Of a stretch of 23,786 nt of DNA, positions 14,553 through 23,031 are shown piece after piece. The position numbers were made by a program, and so were the translations under genes. Below the pieces are notes generated by a model. The model ran no database searches and had not been told where the DNA came from. It worked only from the letters and a program-made list of their open reading frames with translations. Origin of the DNA: a virus; IMG/VR virus record IMGVR_UViG_3300028548_002669, positions 1 to 23,786 of that record. The stretch is one strand, 5' to 3'. Position 1 is the stretch's first letter. Each line of letters opens with the position of its first letter.

Positions 14553-15611
14553 ATGAGTGATTTTTTAAAGGATATTATTAAACAAACAGGTAATGAATAC
14601 GCATCACTAGTTTCTGATGGTGTAGAAGCAGGAGATTGTGATTCGTTTATTGACACTGGAAGTTACATTTTCAATGCGTTATTATCCGGTAGTATCAATG
14701 GTGGATTACCAGCTAATAAGATAACAGCGATTGCTGGTGAAAGTGCCACAGGTAAGACTTTCTTTGTAATGGGTATGGTCAAAGCGTTTCTCGATGAAAA
14801 TCCTGAGGCGGGTGTTTTGTACTTTGAATCAGAAAGTGCGATTACAAAATCAATGGTAGTTGATCGTGGAATTGACCCTAAAAGAATGGTTATCATTCCT
14901 GTCACAACAGTACAAGAATTTAGAACACAAGCACTTAAAATATTAGATTCATATCTCGCAAAGAAAGAATCTGATAGGCGTCCAATTATGATGGCACTTG
15001 ATTCATTGGGTATGTTATCCACTACCAAAGAAGTAGAAGATACTTCTGATGGTAAAGAAACACGAGATATGACAAGGGCTCAAGTTCTTAAAGCTGCATT
15101 TAGAGTATTGACTTTGAAACTTGGTCGTGCAAAAGTACCTATGGTTGTTACTAACCACACTTATGATTCAATGGGATTATTCGCCACGAAAGAAATGGGT
15201 GGTGGTTCTGGACTGAAATACGCAGCTTCATCTATTATATTCCTATCTAAGAAGAAAGATAAGGACGGTACAGAAGTTGTTGGTAATATTGTTCATTGTA
15301 AGAACCATAAGTCACGATTGACCATTGAGAACAAAATGGTTGATGTTCGTCTGTCATATGAAAAAGGACTTGATAGATACTACGGACTATTGGAACTAGC
15401 TATCAAGTATGATATATTTAAACAAATATCAACTCGCATAGAACTTCCTGATGGTACTACACAGTTTGCCAAAACGATTAATAACAATCCAAAAAAATAC
15501 TTTACAGAAGATGTGATGCAACAACTTGACGCTGCAGCTAGTAAAGAGTTTAAGTATGGTCAAACAGATGTGCTTCTTGAAGATGAAGTAGAGGAAGAAT
15601 CTGAAAGTTAA
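14553..15611 (+). CDS. uvsX: UvsX RecA-like recombinase
   Basis: 352 residues (T4 UvsX has 391). Walker A GESATGKT at 62-69, Walker B MMALDSLG with Asp150, and RecA-fold [10 protein letters not shown] followed by [19 protein letters not shown]. UvsX forms filaments on single-stranded DNA for strand exchange, recombination-dependent replication and repair, with helper proteins UvsY and Dda encoded elsewhere. The tail is acidic. Start ATG 14553 has GAAGGAG upstream. The next gene starts at 15611 on the last base of the TAA stop. Confidence 0.96.
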   Translation: MSDFLKDIIKQTGNEYASLVSDGVEAGDCDSFIDTGSYIFNALLSGSINGGLPANKITAIAGESATGKTFFVMGMVKAFLDENPEAGVLYFESESAITKSMVVDRGIDPKRMVIIPVTTVQEFRTQALKILDSYLAKKESDRRPIMMALDSLGMLSTTKEVEDTSDGKETRDMTRAQVLKAAFRVLTLKLGRAKVPMVVTNHTYDSMGLFATKEMGGGSGLKYAASSIIFLSKKKDKDGTEVVGNIVHCKNHKSRLTIENKMVDVRLSYEKGLDRYYGLLELAIKYDIFKQISTRIELPDGTTQFAKTINNNPKKYFTEDVMQQLDAAASKEFKYGQTDVLLEDEVEEESES

Positions 15612-16159
15612 TGGATAACTATATTAGAAAGTATGACAATGTAGTGACCGATGATTTCTGTGATGGTTTGATTGAAAAGTTTGAATCCCACCCAGAACAT
15701 CAAGAGAAACTATCTCAGGGCTTAATGTCTTTAACACACCTTGAAATGATGCGTCCAGACACACAAGTCTGGAACAAAGACATTATGTACCTTGTAGATA
15801 TTTTTAAGCAAAATGTCGCGACATACAAAAAGGATTGCAAGATTGAGCCAGTAATGTGGCCCAATAAATACTCAGTTGAATCATTTAGAATAAAACGGTA
15901 TTTACCAGATGATGTTGACCAATTTGGGCCTCATGTAGATTCAAAAGATTCAAATACTTGCAAAAGATTTCTTAGCTTCTTTTTATATCTAGATAACAAC
16001 GATAGTGGTTCAACTATGTTTCCACAAATGGATATAACATCAGAGTGCAAGAAGGGAACACTGTTAATGTTTCCACCGCTGTGGCCTTGGCTACATGCTG
16101 GAGAAAAACCAGTCAATAAACCAAAATATATATTAGGGAGTTATTTAAAATATGTCTGA
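15611..16159 (+). CDS. 2OG-Fe(II) oxygenase, prolyl-4-hydroxylase type
   Basis: 182 residues. Complete iron/2OG signature: FGPHVDS with His108-x-Asp110, FLSFFLYLDNNDSGSTMFPQ (120-139), KKGTLLMFPPLWPWLHAG with His162, and PKYILGSYLKYV with Lys172 in the position that binds the 2OG carboxylate. This is the compact prolyl-hydroxylase-like subfamily frequent in cyanophages. The substrate is unknown; hydroxylation of a protein proline or other residue is usual for the fold. It lies between uvsX and the gp40-position gene and overlaps both. Confidence 0.88.
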   Translation: MDNYIRKYDNVVTDDFCDGLIEKFESHPEHQEKLSQGLMSLTHLEMMRPDTQVWNKDIMYLVDIFKQNVATYKKDCKIEPVMWPNKYSVESFRIKRYLPDDVDQFGPHVDSKDSNTCKRFLSFFLYLDNNDSGSTMFPQMDITSECKKGTLLMFPPLWPWLHAGEKPVNKPKYILGSYLKYV

Positions 16160-16571
16160 GTTATTAGACCAATTCGGTCAACCAATTAGAAGTAAAACTG
16201 CTGATGCACCTACTAGTTTACCAACAGTAGAACAAATTCTACAAGACCCCATCACAAAGAAATTTCTTTTTCTTAACACCAAAGAAGAACCAGATGTTAC
16301 TTGCATTGGTCTTACAGATGAAACAGATTATTCTGGTGTCGTCTATAAGTATGGCCAAGTCACTATTCCAGATGAATCTAAAATAGTTGATGGAGAAGCA
16401 TTGCGTTTAGAGTTTAAATATGATATAATAGAGAACAATGGATACGACAAAGAAAAGTTTGGAGAAGATTTCTTTAAACTTATTGGAGATATTCTATACC
16501 ATATTATTATAACTCAAGCAGAGGATGGATCAATTGACGAACCAAACGATAGAACGGACAGCGTTAAGTAA
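16152..16571 (+). CDS. Unknown protein in the gp40 position
   Basis: 139 residues, start ATG 16152 overlapping the previous stop by 8 bases. The C-terminal part (LRLEFKYDIIEN, then GEDFFKLIGDILYHIIITQ) suggests an alpha/beta protein; the tail is acidic. It precedes gp41 as gene 40 does in T4 (uvsX-40-41), but I see no recognisable similarity to gp40, so only position is shared. Its end overlaps the gp41 start by 47 bases. Confidence 0.65.
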   Translation: MSELLDQFGQPIRSKTADAPTSLPTVEQILQDPITKKFLFLNTKEEPDVTCIGLTDETDYSGVVYKYGQVTIPDESKIVDGEALRLEFKYDIIENNGYDKEKFGEDFFKLIGDILYHIIITQAEDGSIDEPNDRTDSVK

Positions 16572-17940
16572 TTTAGTCCATAATGAAGAATATTGCCGAA
16601 AGGTATTACCATTCATTAAACCAGATTATTTTGCTGTCAAAGAAGAACGAGTCGTCTTTGAAGAAATTACAAGTTTTGTTGATAAGTATCGAAAGATGCC
16701 AACAAAGATTTCTTTAGAGATTGAGATTGAAACTCGTAAAGATTTAACCGAAAACGAACACCAAAAGATTGTAGAGATTCTCAAAACACTTGATGCAACA
16801 GATGTTGATATGGAGTGGTTGGTTGATACTACTGAAAAGTTCTGTAAAGATAAGGCGATTTACAATGCAATTGTTGAAGGTATATCAATTATTGATGGAA
16901 AAGATAAGAATCGTGGCGCAGACTCTATACCAAGTCTGCTCACAGATGCCCTTGCCGTATCTTTTGATAATGCTGTTGGTCATGATTACTTTGACGACAG
17001 CATCGCAAGATTTGACTTCTATCATAAAATAGAAGAACGCATACCATTTGACCTAGAGTTTTTCAACAAGATTACAAAGGGTGGATTACCACAGAAGACT
17101 TTGAATATTGCACTGGCTGGTACAGGTGTTGGTAAATCTCTGTTTATGTGTCACATGGCTGCAAACTGTTTATCTCAAGGTAAGAATGTACTCTACATAA
17201 CTTTAGAAATGGCTGAGGAACGCATCGCAGAACGCATTGATGCAAACCTACTAAATGTTTCTATGGAAGACTTGCACGATCTACCAAAGTCTATGTTTGA
17301 AAACAAGATTAAGAAAATTCAGAAAAAGACTAATGGTAAGTTAATTATCAAAGAGTATCCAACTGCATCTGCTCACTCTGCACACTTTCGTGGTTTGCTC
17401 AAAGAACTATCAATCAAAAGGTCTTTCAAACCAGATATGATTTTTATTGACTATCTAAATATATGTGCATCAAGTAGATTGAAAGGTGCAGCTAATGTCA
17501 ACTCTTACACTTATATCAAGAGTATTGCAGAAGAACTTAGAGGACTTGCCGTTGAAACTAATGTACCGATCATGTCAGCAACACAGACAACGAGAGGTGG
17601 ATTCACTTCAACAGACATTGGACTTGAGGACACATCTGAATCATTTGGTTTACCCGCGACAGCAGATTTTATGTTTGCTCTCATATCTAATGAAGAACTT
17701 GATGGATTAAACCAAATTGTAGTAAAACAACTCAAAAACCGATACAATGACCCTACTATGAATAAAAGATTCGTTTTAGGTATTGACAGAAGTAAAATGA
17801 GATTGTATGATGTAGATAATAGAGAACAAGAGGACTTGGTAGATAGTGGTCAAGATAAACCAGTATTTGACAATACAAGCTTTGGATCAAAATCTACAGC
17901 CGATAAACGCATGGCTGCATACAACGATTTCAAGGTTTAA
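16525..17940 (+). CDS. 41: Replicative DNA helicase gp41 (DnaB-like)
   Basis: 471 residues (T4 gp41 has 475). The N domain matches T4 gp41 (NLVHNEEYCRKVLPFIKPDYF versus SHLIFDQAYFSKVWPYM). Also seen are VGHDYFDD, ITKGGLPQKTLNIALAG, Walker A AGTGVGKS (198-205), YITLEMAEERIAERIDAN, Walker B MIFIDYLN, and LPATADFMFALI. It forms the hexameric 5'-3' helicase that works with primase gp61. ATG 16525 is directly behind GAGG, which is tight; TTG 16534 is better spaced and could be the true start. The long overlap with the preceding frame suggests coupled translation. Confidence 0.95.
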   Translation: MDQLTNQTIERTALSNLVHNEEYCRKVLPFIKPDYFAVKEERVVFEEITSFVDKYRKMPTKISLEIEIETRKDLTENEHQKIVEILKTLDATDVDMEWLVDTTEKFCKDKAIYNAIVEGISIIDGKDKNRGADSIPSLLTDALAVSFDNAVGHDYFDDSIARFDFYHKIEERIPFDLEFFNKITKGGLPQKTLNIALAGTGVGKSLFMCHMAANCLSQGKNVLYITLEMAEERIAERIDANLLNVSMEDLHDLPKSMFENKIKKIQKKTNGKLIIKEYPTASAHSAHFRGLLKELSIKRSFKPDMIFIDYLNICASSRLKGAANVNSYTYIKSIAEELRGLAVETNVPIMSATQTTRGGFTSTDIGLEDTSESFGLPATADFMFALISNEELDGLNQIVVKQLKNRYNDPTMNKRFVLGIDRSKMRLYDVDNREQEDLVDSGQDKPVFDNTSFGSKSTADKRMAAYNDFKV

Positions 17941-17945
17941 TCTCT

Positions 17946-17953
17946 TATAAATA
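17946..17953 (+). promoter_or_regulatory. T4-type late promoter before the virion-type gene block
   Basis: Exact TATAAATA octamer just after the gp41 stop. The predicted start is near 17959, leaving a leader of about 30 bases to ATG 17989, with GGAG in between. This marks the switch from replication genes to late genes. Confidence 0.75.
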
Positions 17954-17988
17954 GTATATAAACTATATGTAGATGGAGTCATTGAAGT

Positions 17989-19179
17989 ATGTCGTTACGA
18001 AAGTCTGTTCGTCAACTTAGACCTATTCAGGAAAACTTTACTGCACCTGTAGATAAAGTTCAGTCTTTTTTATCTGAAGCTAAAATGCCAGCAGCAGATT
18101 GGGAAAAAGTAATTTGCGTGGCATATAATATGAAAAGTGGTTTGTCAGAAGAAGATGCCATATCTGCTGCTGAAATAAGTGAATTTAAACCCAAACATCA
18201 AGAAGTCCTTCCAATTGGTCAAAAGATAGTAGAAAATTCTTTTGGTAATCCATCTAACATTATGACACACTATGGTCAGGGAAAAGGAACTTTGACTAAA
18301 GAGTGGGATAATTACTTTATAAAGATGACGGGCAAATCTGCATCATCGCCAACAAAAACACCTAAAACAGATATGAAACTGACAGGAAAAAATATTAGTC
18401 TTAAAAAATATGGTGGTTCTCAATTAATGTCTGGTGGTCAATCTGAAACTCTTGCCACATTAGGATTTGCTTATGATAATGCACCAGATAGTATTAAATC
18501 AAAATCATTTGATACAGCATGGAATAAATTAAATAAAGATATAGAAAAACAATATGTTTCTTTTAAGTTACCAGCTGGTGGTCAGATTGGTAAAATTTCT
18601 ACTGGCAAAATAAAAGTTGATACAAAATTAAAAAACTTGGTTAAAGATTCTTTGACTAAACAATCAGCTATGACAAATGCTCTTAATGAAATTTTTCAAA
18701 CTAATGAAATTAAGAAAGAAGTTGTGAGAGAAGCTATGTCTGGAAAAGCTAAGTTTGCAGATAAAGAATCTACAGCAACTCACATGATGAAATTTGATGA
18801 TGATGGTTCAAGCGATTTTATCGCTATAGATGAAAAATTGGTTAATAGTTATACAAGTAAAACTAAATTTAACATATCGTTCAAAACTTCTGGCACTGGT
18901 GGTCGTGCTTGGACTGCTTTAAAAGGTATTTACAAAGAAGAAAATGAAATACTTGATAATATTATAACAGAAAGTATTAGGGAAACAGATAAAGAAATTT
19001 TACAAGAAAGTGTTTTTTCTAAAGCTGTAAAAGTAGTTAAAAGTTGGATTTCGAGATTTCTTAATAAAGTGTGGAATAAAATAAAAGCATTTTTAATTAA
19101 AGGTTTAGATGTTGCTTTAGATTTACTTGGTGTAAAAATTACTGCATCTGGTGATGGATATAAATTTGGTGGATTTTAA
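17989..19179 (+). CDS. Large late protein with a possible PD-(D/E)XK nuclease core
   Basis: 396 residues. A helix ADWEKVICVAYN (36-47) is followed by TPKTDMKLTGKNISLKKYGG (124-143). The pattern Glu - Thr-Asp128 - Ser137-Leu-Lys139-Lys resembles the core of type II restriction enzymes and other PD-(D/E)XK nucleases, with Ser at the usual Asp/Glu. Then comes SQLMSGGQSETLA. A later segment (REAMSGKAKFADK, ATHMMKFDDDG) and a basic, amphipathic C-terminal helix (VKSWISRFLNKVWNKIKAF) follow. Homologues are known in marine T4-like phages as uncharacterised proteins. Expressed from the 17946 late promoter, so a virion or packaging role is possible. The nuclease idea is inference from pattern only. 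Confidence 0.7.
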   Translation: MSLRKSVRQLRPIQENFTAPVDKVQSFLSEAKMPAADWEKVICVAYNMKSGLSEEDAISAAEISEFKPKHQEVLPIGQKIVENSFGNPSNIMTHYGQGKGTLTKEWDNYFIKMTGKSASSPTKTPKTDMKLTGKNISLKKYGGSQLMSGGQSETLATLGFAYDNAPDSIKSKSFDTAWNKLNKDIEKQYVSFKLPAGGQIGKISTGKIKVDTKLKNLVKDSLTKQSAMTNALNEIFQTNEIKKEVVREAMSGKAKFADKESTATHMMKFDDDGSSDFIAIDEKLVNSYTSKTKFNISFKTSGTGGRAWTALKGIYKEENEILDNIITESIRETDKEILQESVFSKAVKVVKSWISRFLNKVWNKIKAFLIKGLDVALDLLGVKITASGDGYKFGGF

Positions 19180-20421
19180 ATGATATCATTCACACAATTA
19201 ACAGAAGACAAGGGTGGTAAGAACTTACACCTAGAGCATCTGGAAGATGAAATCCTTAACTATGGAGTTGATGGTGGTAGAGCTGCAATCAACTTCCTAC
19301 TTTCACTAAGAGATATGCTTGCTGGTAATGCTCGGTCTTCAATTAACATGACTGTCAAATGGGATGGTGCGCCTGCGATATTCGCTGGTATCGACCCAGA
19401 AGATGGTAAGTTTTTTGTTGCGAAGAAATCAGTATTTAATGTCAACCCTAAACTATACAAATCAAATAAAGAAATAGACGATGACCTATCAGGGACACTC
19501 AACGAAAAATTTAAAGTTGCATTAGCAGAGTTTTCAAAGCTTGGTATTAAAAATGTATTGCAGGGTGACCTTATGTTCACCAATGATGTGAACACAGATA
19601 CCATTGATGGTGTTAATTACTATACTTTCCAACCTAATACTATTGTTTATGCTGCACCTGTTGATTCTGATCTTGGTAAGAGTATTAACAACGCAAAAGT
19701 TGGTATCGTTTGGCATACCACATACACAGGTAAAGCATTACAAGATATGAAAGCATCATTTGGTGCAGACATTAGAGGACTGAAAAACCTGTCTTCAGTT
19801 TGGATGGACGATGCAACTTATAAAGATGTATCAGGTAGTGCTACAATGAACTCAAAAGAAACAGCTGCGGTAACTGCTGCATTGTCTTCTACTGGTTCTA
19901 CTTTCAAAAGAATTAACGCAACACAACTAAAGAAGTTTCTTAATCTACAGGAAAGTATGACAGGTGCAATCGCTGGTGCATCACTCAAGACATACAATAA
20001 CAGCAAGGTTCGTGCGGGAGAGAAGATTACTAATCCCAAAGCACACGCAAAAGGATATGAAAAGTGGGTTGAGATGTCAATCCAGAAACAGATTGATAAA
20101 GCAAAGAGTGTTGCTGGTAAAGATAAATATACTAAAATACAGAAAGAATATGTACGAGAAGTAGGAAAACATACTAATAATTTGATACAAATCATTACAT
20201 TTCAGAACTATTTGGTTGATGCAAAATCACAGATTGTAAATAAACTAAATAGTGTAAAGGGATTAACAAATACCTTTATTAAGACCGCAAATGGATTTAA
20301 AGTAACTAACCCAGAGGGTTATGTTGCTATTGATAGAGTCAGTGGTGGTGCTGTTAAACTAGTGGACAGAATGGAGTTCTCGTTTAACAACTTTACTGCA
20401 ATTAAGAGCTGGGATAAATGA
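19180..20421 (+). CDS. Ligase/nucleotidyltransferase-like late protein
   Basis: 413 residues, starting on the base after the previous TAA. The N terminus (LTEDKGGKNLHLEHLEDEIL) is typical of a conserved marine phage family. Residues 60-63 are KWDG, like motif I (KxDG) of ATP-dependent DNA/RNA ligases. VLQGDLMF (126-133) fits the motif III position (GE replaced by GD), PEGYVAI (378-384) fits motif IV (EGxV), and AVKLVDR (391-397) fits motif V. A long helical insert rich in Lys (about 260-360) separates the two halves, unlike standard ligases. It may be an RNA/DNA ligase-fold enzyme or an inactive relative; I have not seen it characterised. The stop overlaps the next gene (ATGA). Confidence 0.7.
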   Translation: MISFTQLTEDKGGKNLHLEHLEDEILNYGVDGGRAAINFLLSLRDMLAGNARSSINMTVKWDGAPAIFAGIDPEDGKFFVAKKSVFNVNPKLYKSNKEIDDDLSGTLNEKFKVALAEFSKLGIKNVLQGDLMFTNDVNTDTIDGVNYYTFQPNTIVYAAPVDSDLGKSINNAKVGIVWHTTYTGKALQDMKASFGADIRGLKNLSSVWMDDATYKDVSGSATMNSKETAAVTAALSSTGSTFKRINATQLKKFLNLQESMTGAIAGASLKTYNNSKVRAGEKITNPKAHAKGYEKWVEMSIQKQIDKAKSVAGKDKYTKIQKEYVREVGKHTNNLIQIITFQNYLVDAKSQIVNKLNSVKGLTNTFIKTANGFKVTNPEGYVAIDRVSGGAVKLVDRMEFSFNNFTAIKSWDK

Positions 20422-23027
20422 AAAATTTTAGAGATATTGTAGAGGTTCGTGGGGATATAGCTGTATTTACCTTTGGTAGATTCAATCCACCGACTACGGG
20501 CCACGAAAAACTCATAGATGCACTTGCAAAACAACAATCTAATAACGCTGGTTCTGCGATGTATGTGTATCCATCACATTCGCAAAACGCTAAGAAAGAC
20601 CCATTACCTCATGCACTAAAAATTGCATATATGAGGAAAATGTTTCCAAAATATAAAGGCAATATCACAGTAAGCAAATCAAGAACTGCTCTTGAAGCCG
20701 CAGTAGAGTTGCACAAAAAAAGACATCGTTCTATTGTAATGGTTGTTGGTTCTGATAGAGTCACAGAGTTTAATACTCTCCTCAATAAATATAATGGTGT
20801 AGATTCTAAACATGGTTTTTATAGTTTTGATGATATCAAAGTTGTGTCTGCTGGTGAACGCGACCCAGACGCAGAAGGTGTTTCGGGTATGTCTGCGTCT
20901 AAGATGCGAGCTGCAGCATCTTCTGGTGATTTTGATTCATTCAAAACTGGTGTTCCGTCTACCTTTAAAGATTCACTAAAACTCTATAACGATGTTCGTA
21001 AGAATATGGGCATTCGCGAAGAACGAGATATGGGTGAGATGACAGACTTTGAAACACTCAGAGATTTGTATCTTACCGGCAAACTTTGGAATGTGGGTGA
21101 TATTGTAGAATCTCATGGTCACGAAGGTAAAGTTATTAACAAAGGTACAAACTATTTAACATTTGTATCAGAAGATGGTAAAGTGCATAAGACTTGGTTA
21201 CACGATATAGTAGAACGAGACTATAAAAAAGAATACGCAAATTATCAAGGAACACCAGAACAGATTGCAAGACGCTCTTCAAGAAACAAAGCTCGTAGAA
21301 TTATGGGTGACAAAGCAGTAGAGGGTAAAGATGTAGGACATAAAGACAATAATCCTCTAAACAATGACCCCTCTAATTTGAAAATGGAAGACCCATCAAA
21401 GAATCGTAGAGAACCAAGATTAAGAGAAGTAAAACAAGACAAAGAGATTAAAGATAAGAAAGGTACTCAACCCGCAAAGTATTATAGTGATATGGCAAAG
21501 TCTACTAAAGACAAACGTGCCGCACACTTCAACAAAAAGAAAGCAGGGCCAGCGCCCGGCGATGCATCAGCTAAAACTAAACTATCTACTCACACTAAAG
21601 ACTTTAAGAAAATGTATGGTGAGGCCTCTATAGATGAAGTAAGAGCAAAACAAGCAGTCAATTCTCGTGGTAAGGTTCAGAAACTTGTAACTGCACATGG
21701 TCTTAAATTTAAAGGTAAAGTATATAAAGAAATAGACATGGAGTTGGTAAAAATTAACAACTCTACTGAAATAGTTACATTTAATATTATTCATCCAAAA
21801 GAAATCTTTGGTAATGAAGTTAAACTTCCATTTAAAACTATTAGAAGAGGCCCATTTATGGCAACCGATACTTCTAAAATAAATGAAGTTCTTGGTAAAG
21901 ACGCAGACATGGGTGATTACATTGATGATTTCGAGAAGTCTGATTCTCCACAGTTTAAAGGTAAGTCTAAAGAAAAACGCAAAGAAATGGCAATCGCTGC
22001 ATTTTTATCAAAGAATGAAGCAACCGACTATGGTATGATTCCTAAGAAAAATAAAAAAGGACACGAAGTACTTGGTACTGGAGGCCCTTTTGCTGCTGGT
22101 GAAGAACTGACCACAGAAGCAATAGAAGCTCTTACAAAGAAAGCTAAAAAAACTGGTATGTCATACAGCATTCTGAAGAAAGTATACGATAGAGGAATGG
22201 CTGCATGGAAGACAGGACATCGGCCCGGCACAACTCCACAACAATGGGCATTTGCAAGAGTTAACTCTTTTGCTACTAAGTCTGCGGGTACATGGGGCAA
22301 AGCAGATGCTGACCTTGCAAAACAAGTTCGTGGAGAATCAGTAGAAATATGCTGTGATGATTGTGTCACCGAAGAAAATCCTTGTTGGGATGGTTTTAAA
22401 CAAGTTGGTATGAAAACAAAAGGTGGCAAACAAGTACCAAACTGTGTTCCAGAGGAAACAGAAATATCAGAAAAAACTTTAGGTAAGATGGTATTTGATG
22501 CAATTTACAAAATCTCTCACCCACAAGAATATGACGCAGTTGTTAAAAGATATGCAGAGTTAGTAAGGGATAATCCACAAAAAACTCACAGTAATGCTGC
22601 TGCAACTGCGGTTAAACAGTTTAAAACAAAGATAGATGCAAGAGCTTTAGTTGCATATATTAACAAATTAGTTGTTCAGAAGAAATTACCGAAAGAACTA
22701 GCCGCAAGTTTTAAAGTCAACCAATCAGAATCCCTAAATAGTTGGGGTGAAATAACAGAAACCGACAAGAATAGTGGTAAAGAACTTAATAATCCCACAA
22801 AAGGTGATGTTAAGAAATACAAAGTCTATGTTAAAAATGATAAAGGAAATGTGGTCAAGGTAGAATTTGGTGATCCAAATATGGAAATCAAACGAGATGA
22901 CCCAGAAAGAAGAAAAGCATTCAGAGCTAGACACAATTGCGATCAGAAAAAAGATAAAACTACAGCAGGATATTGGTCTTGCAAGTTTTGGTCTGGCAAA
23001 TCTGTAACCGATTTAATGAAGGGATAG
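20418..23027 (+). CDS. Mosaic late protein: cytidylyltransferase-like, SH3-like, HNH-like and virion modules
   Basis: 869 residues. 1-200: nucleotidyltransferase fold with FTFGRFNPPTTGHEKL (TGH as the HxGH-type motif, 27-29), VVGSDRV and MSASKMRAA, like NMN adenylyltransferases. 222-266: SH3/KOW-like segment LWNVGDIVESHGHEGKV. 276-332: HNH-like pattern DVGHKDNNPLNNDPSNL then NRRE. 540-640: module with KKVYDRGMAAWKTGHRPGT and QQWAFARVNSF, found in large viruses and phages. 645-678: Cys module (CCDDC, CWDGFKQVGMK, VPNCVPEE). 800-869: FGDPNMEIKRDDP, FRARHNC and YWSCKFW. These modules recur in marine phage virion-associated proteins. It follows the ligase-like gene in the late block. One active NTase and several structural or nucleic-acid-binding modules is the best guess. 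Confidence 0.8.
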   Translation: MKNFRDIVEVRGDIAVFTFGRFNPPTTGHEKLIDALAKQQSNNAGSAMYVYPSHSQNAKKDPLPHALKIAYMRKMFPKYKGNITVSKSRTALEAAVELHKKRHRSIVMVVGSDRVTEFNTLLNKYNGVDSKHGFYSFDDIKVVSAGERDPDAEGVSGMSASKMRAAASSGDFDSFKTGVPSTFKDSLKLYNDVRKNMGIREERDMGEMTDFETLRDLYLTGKLWNVGDIVESHGHEGKVINKGTNYLTFVSEDGKVHKTWLHDIVERDYKKEYANYQGTPEQIARRSSRNKARRIMGDKAVEGKDVGHKDNNPLNNDPSNLKMEDPSKNRREPRLREVKQDKEIKDKKGTQPAKYYSDMAKSTKDKRAAHFNKKKAGPAPGDASAKTKLSTHTKDFKKMYGEASIDEVRAKQAVNSRGKVQKLVTAHGLKFKGKVYKEIDMELVKINNSTEIVTFNIIHPKEIFGNEVKLPFKTIRRGPFMATDTSKINEVLGKDADMGDYIDDFEKSDSPQFKGKSKEKRKEMAIAAFLSKNEATDYGMIPKKNKKGHEVLGTGGPFAAGEELTTEAIEALTKKAKKTGMSYSILKKVYDRGMAAWKTGHRPGTTPQQWAFARVNSFATKSAGTWGKADADLAKQVRGESVEICCDDCVTEENPCWDGFKQVGMKTKGGKQVPNCVPEETEISEKTLGKMVFDAIYKISHPQEYDAVVKRYAELVRDNPQKTHSNAAATAVKQFKTKIDARALVAYINKLVVQKKLPKELAASFKVNQSESLNSWGEITETDKNSGKELNNPTKGDVKKYKVYVKNDKGNVVKVEFGDPNMEIKRDDPERRKAFRARHNCDQKKDKTTAGYWSCKFWSGKSVTDLMKG

Positions 23028-23031
23028 GAAT

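Noticed and set aside
16401-16429. Possible promoter TTGCGT-N17-TATAAT ahead of gp41
   Set aside because: The -35 matches poorly and it lies inside a coding region; chance is likely in AT-rich DNA.
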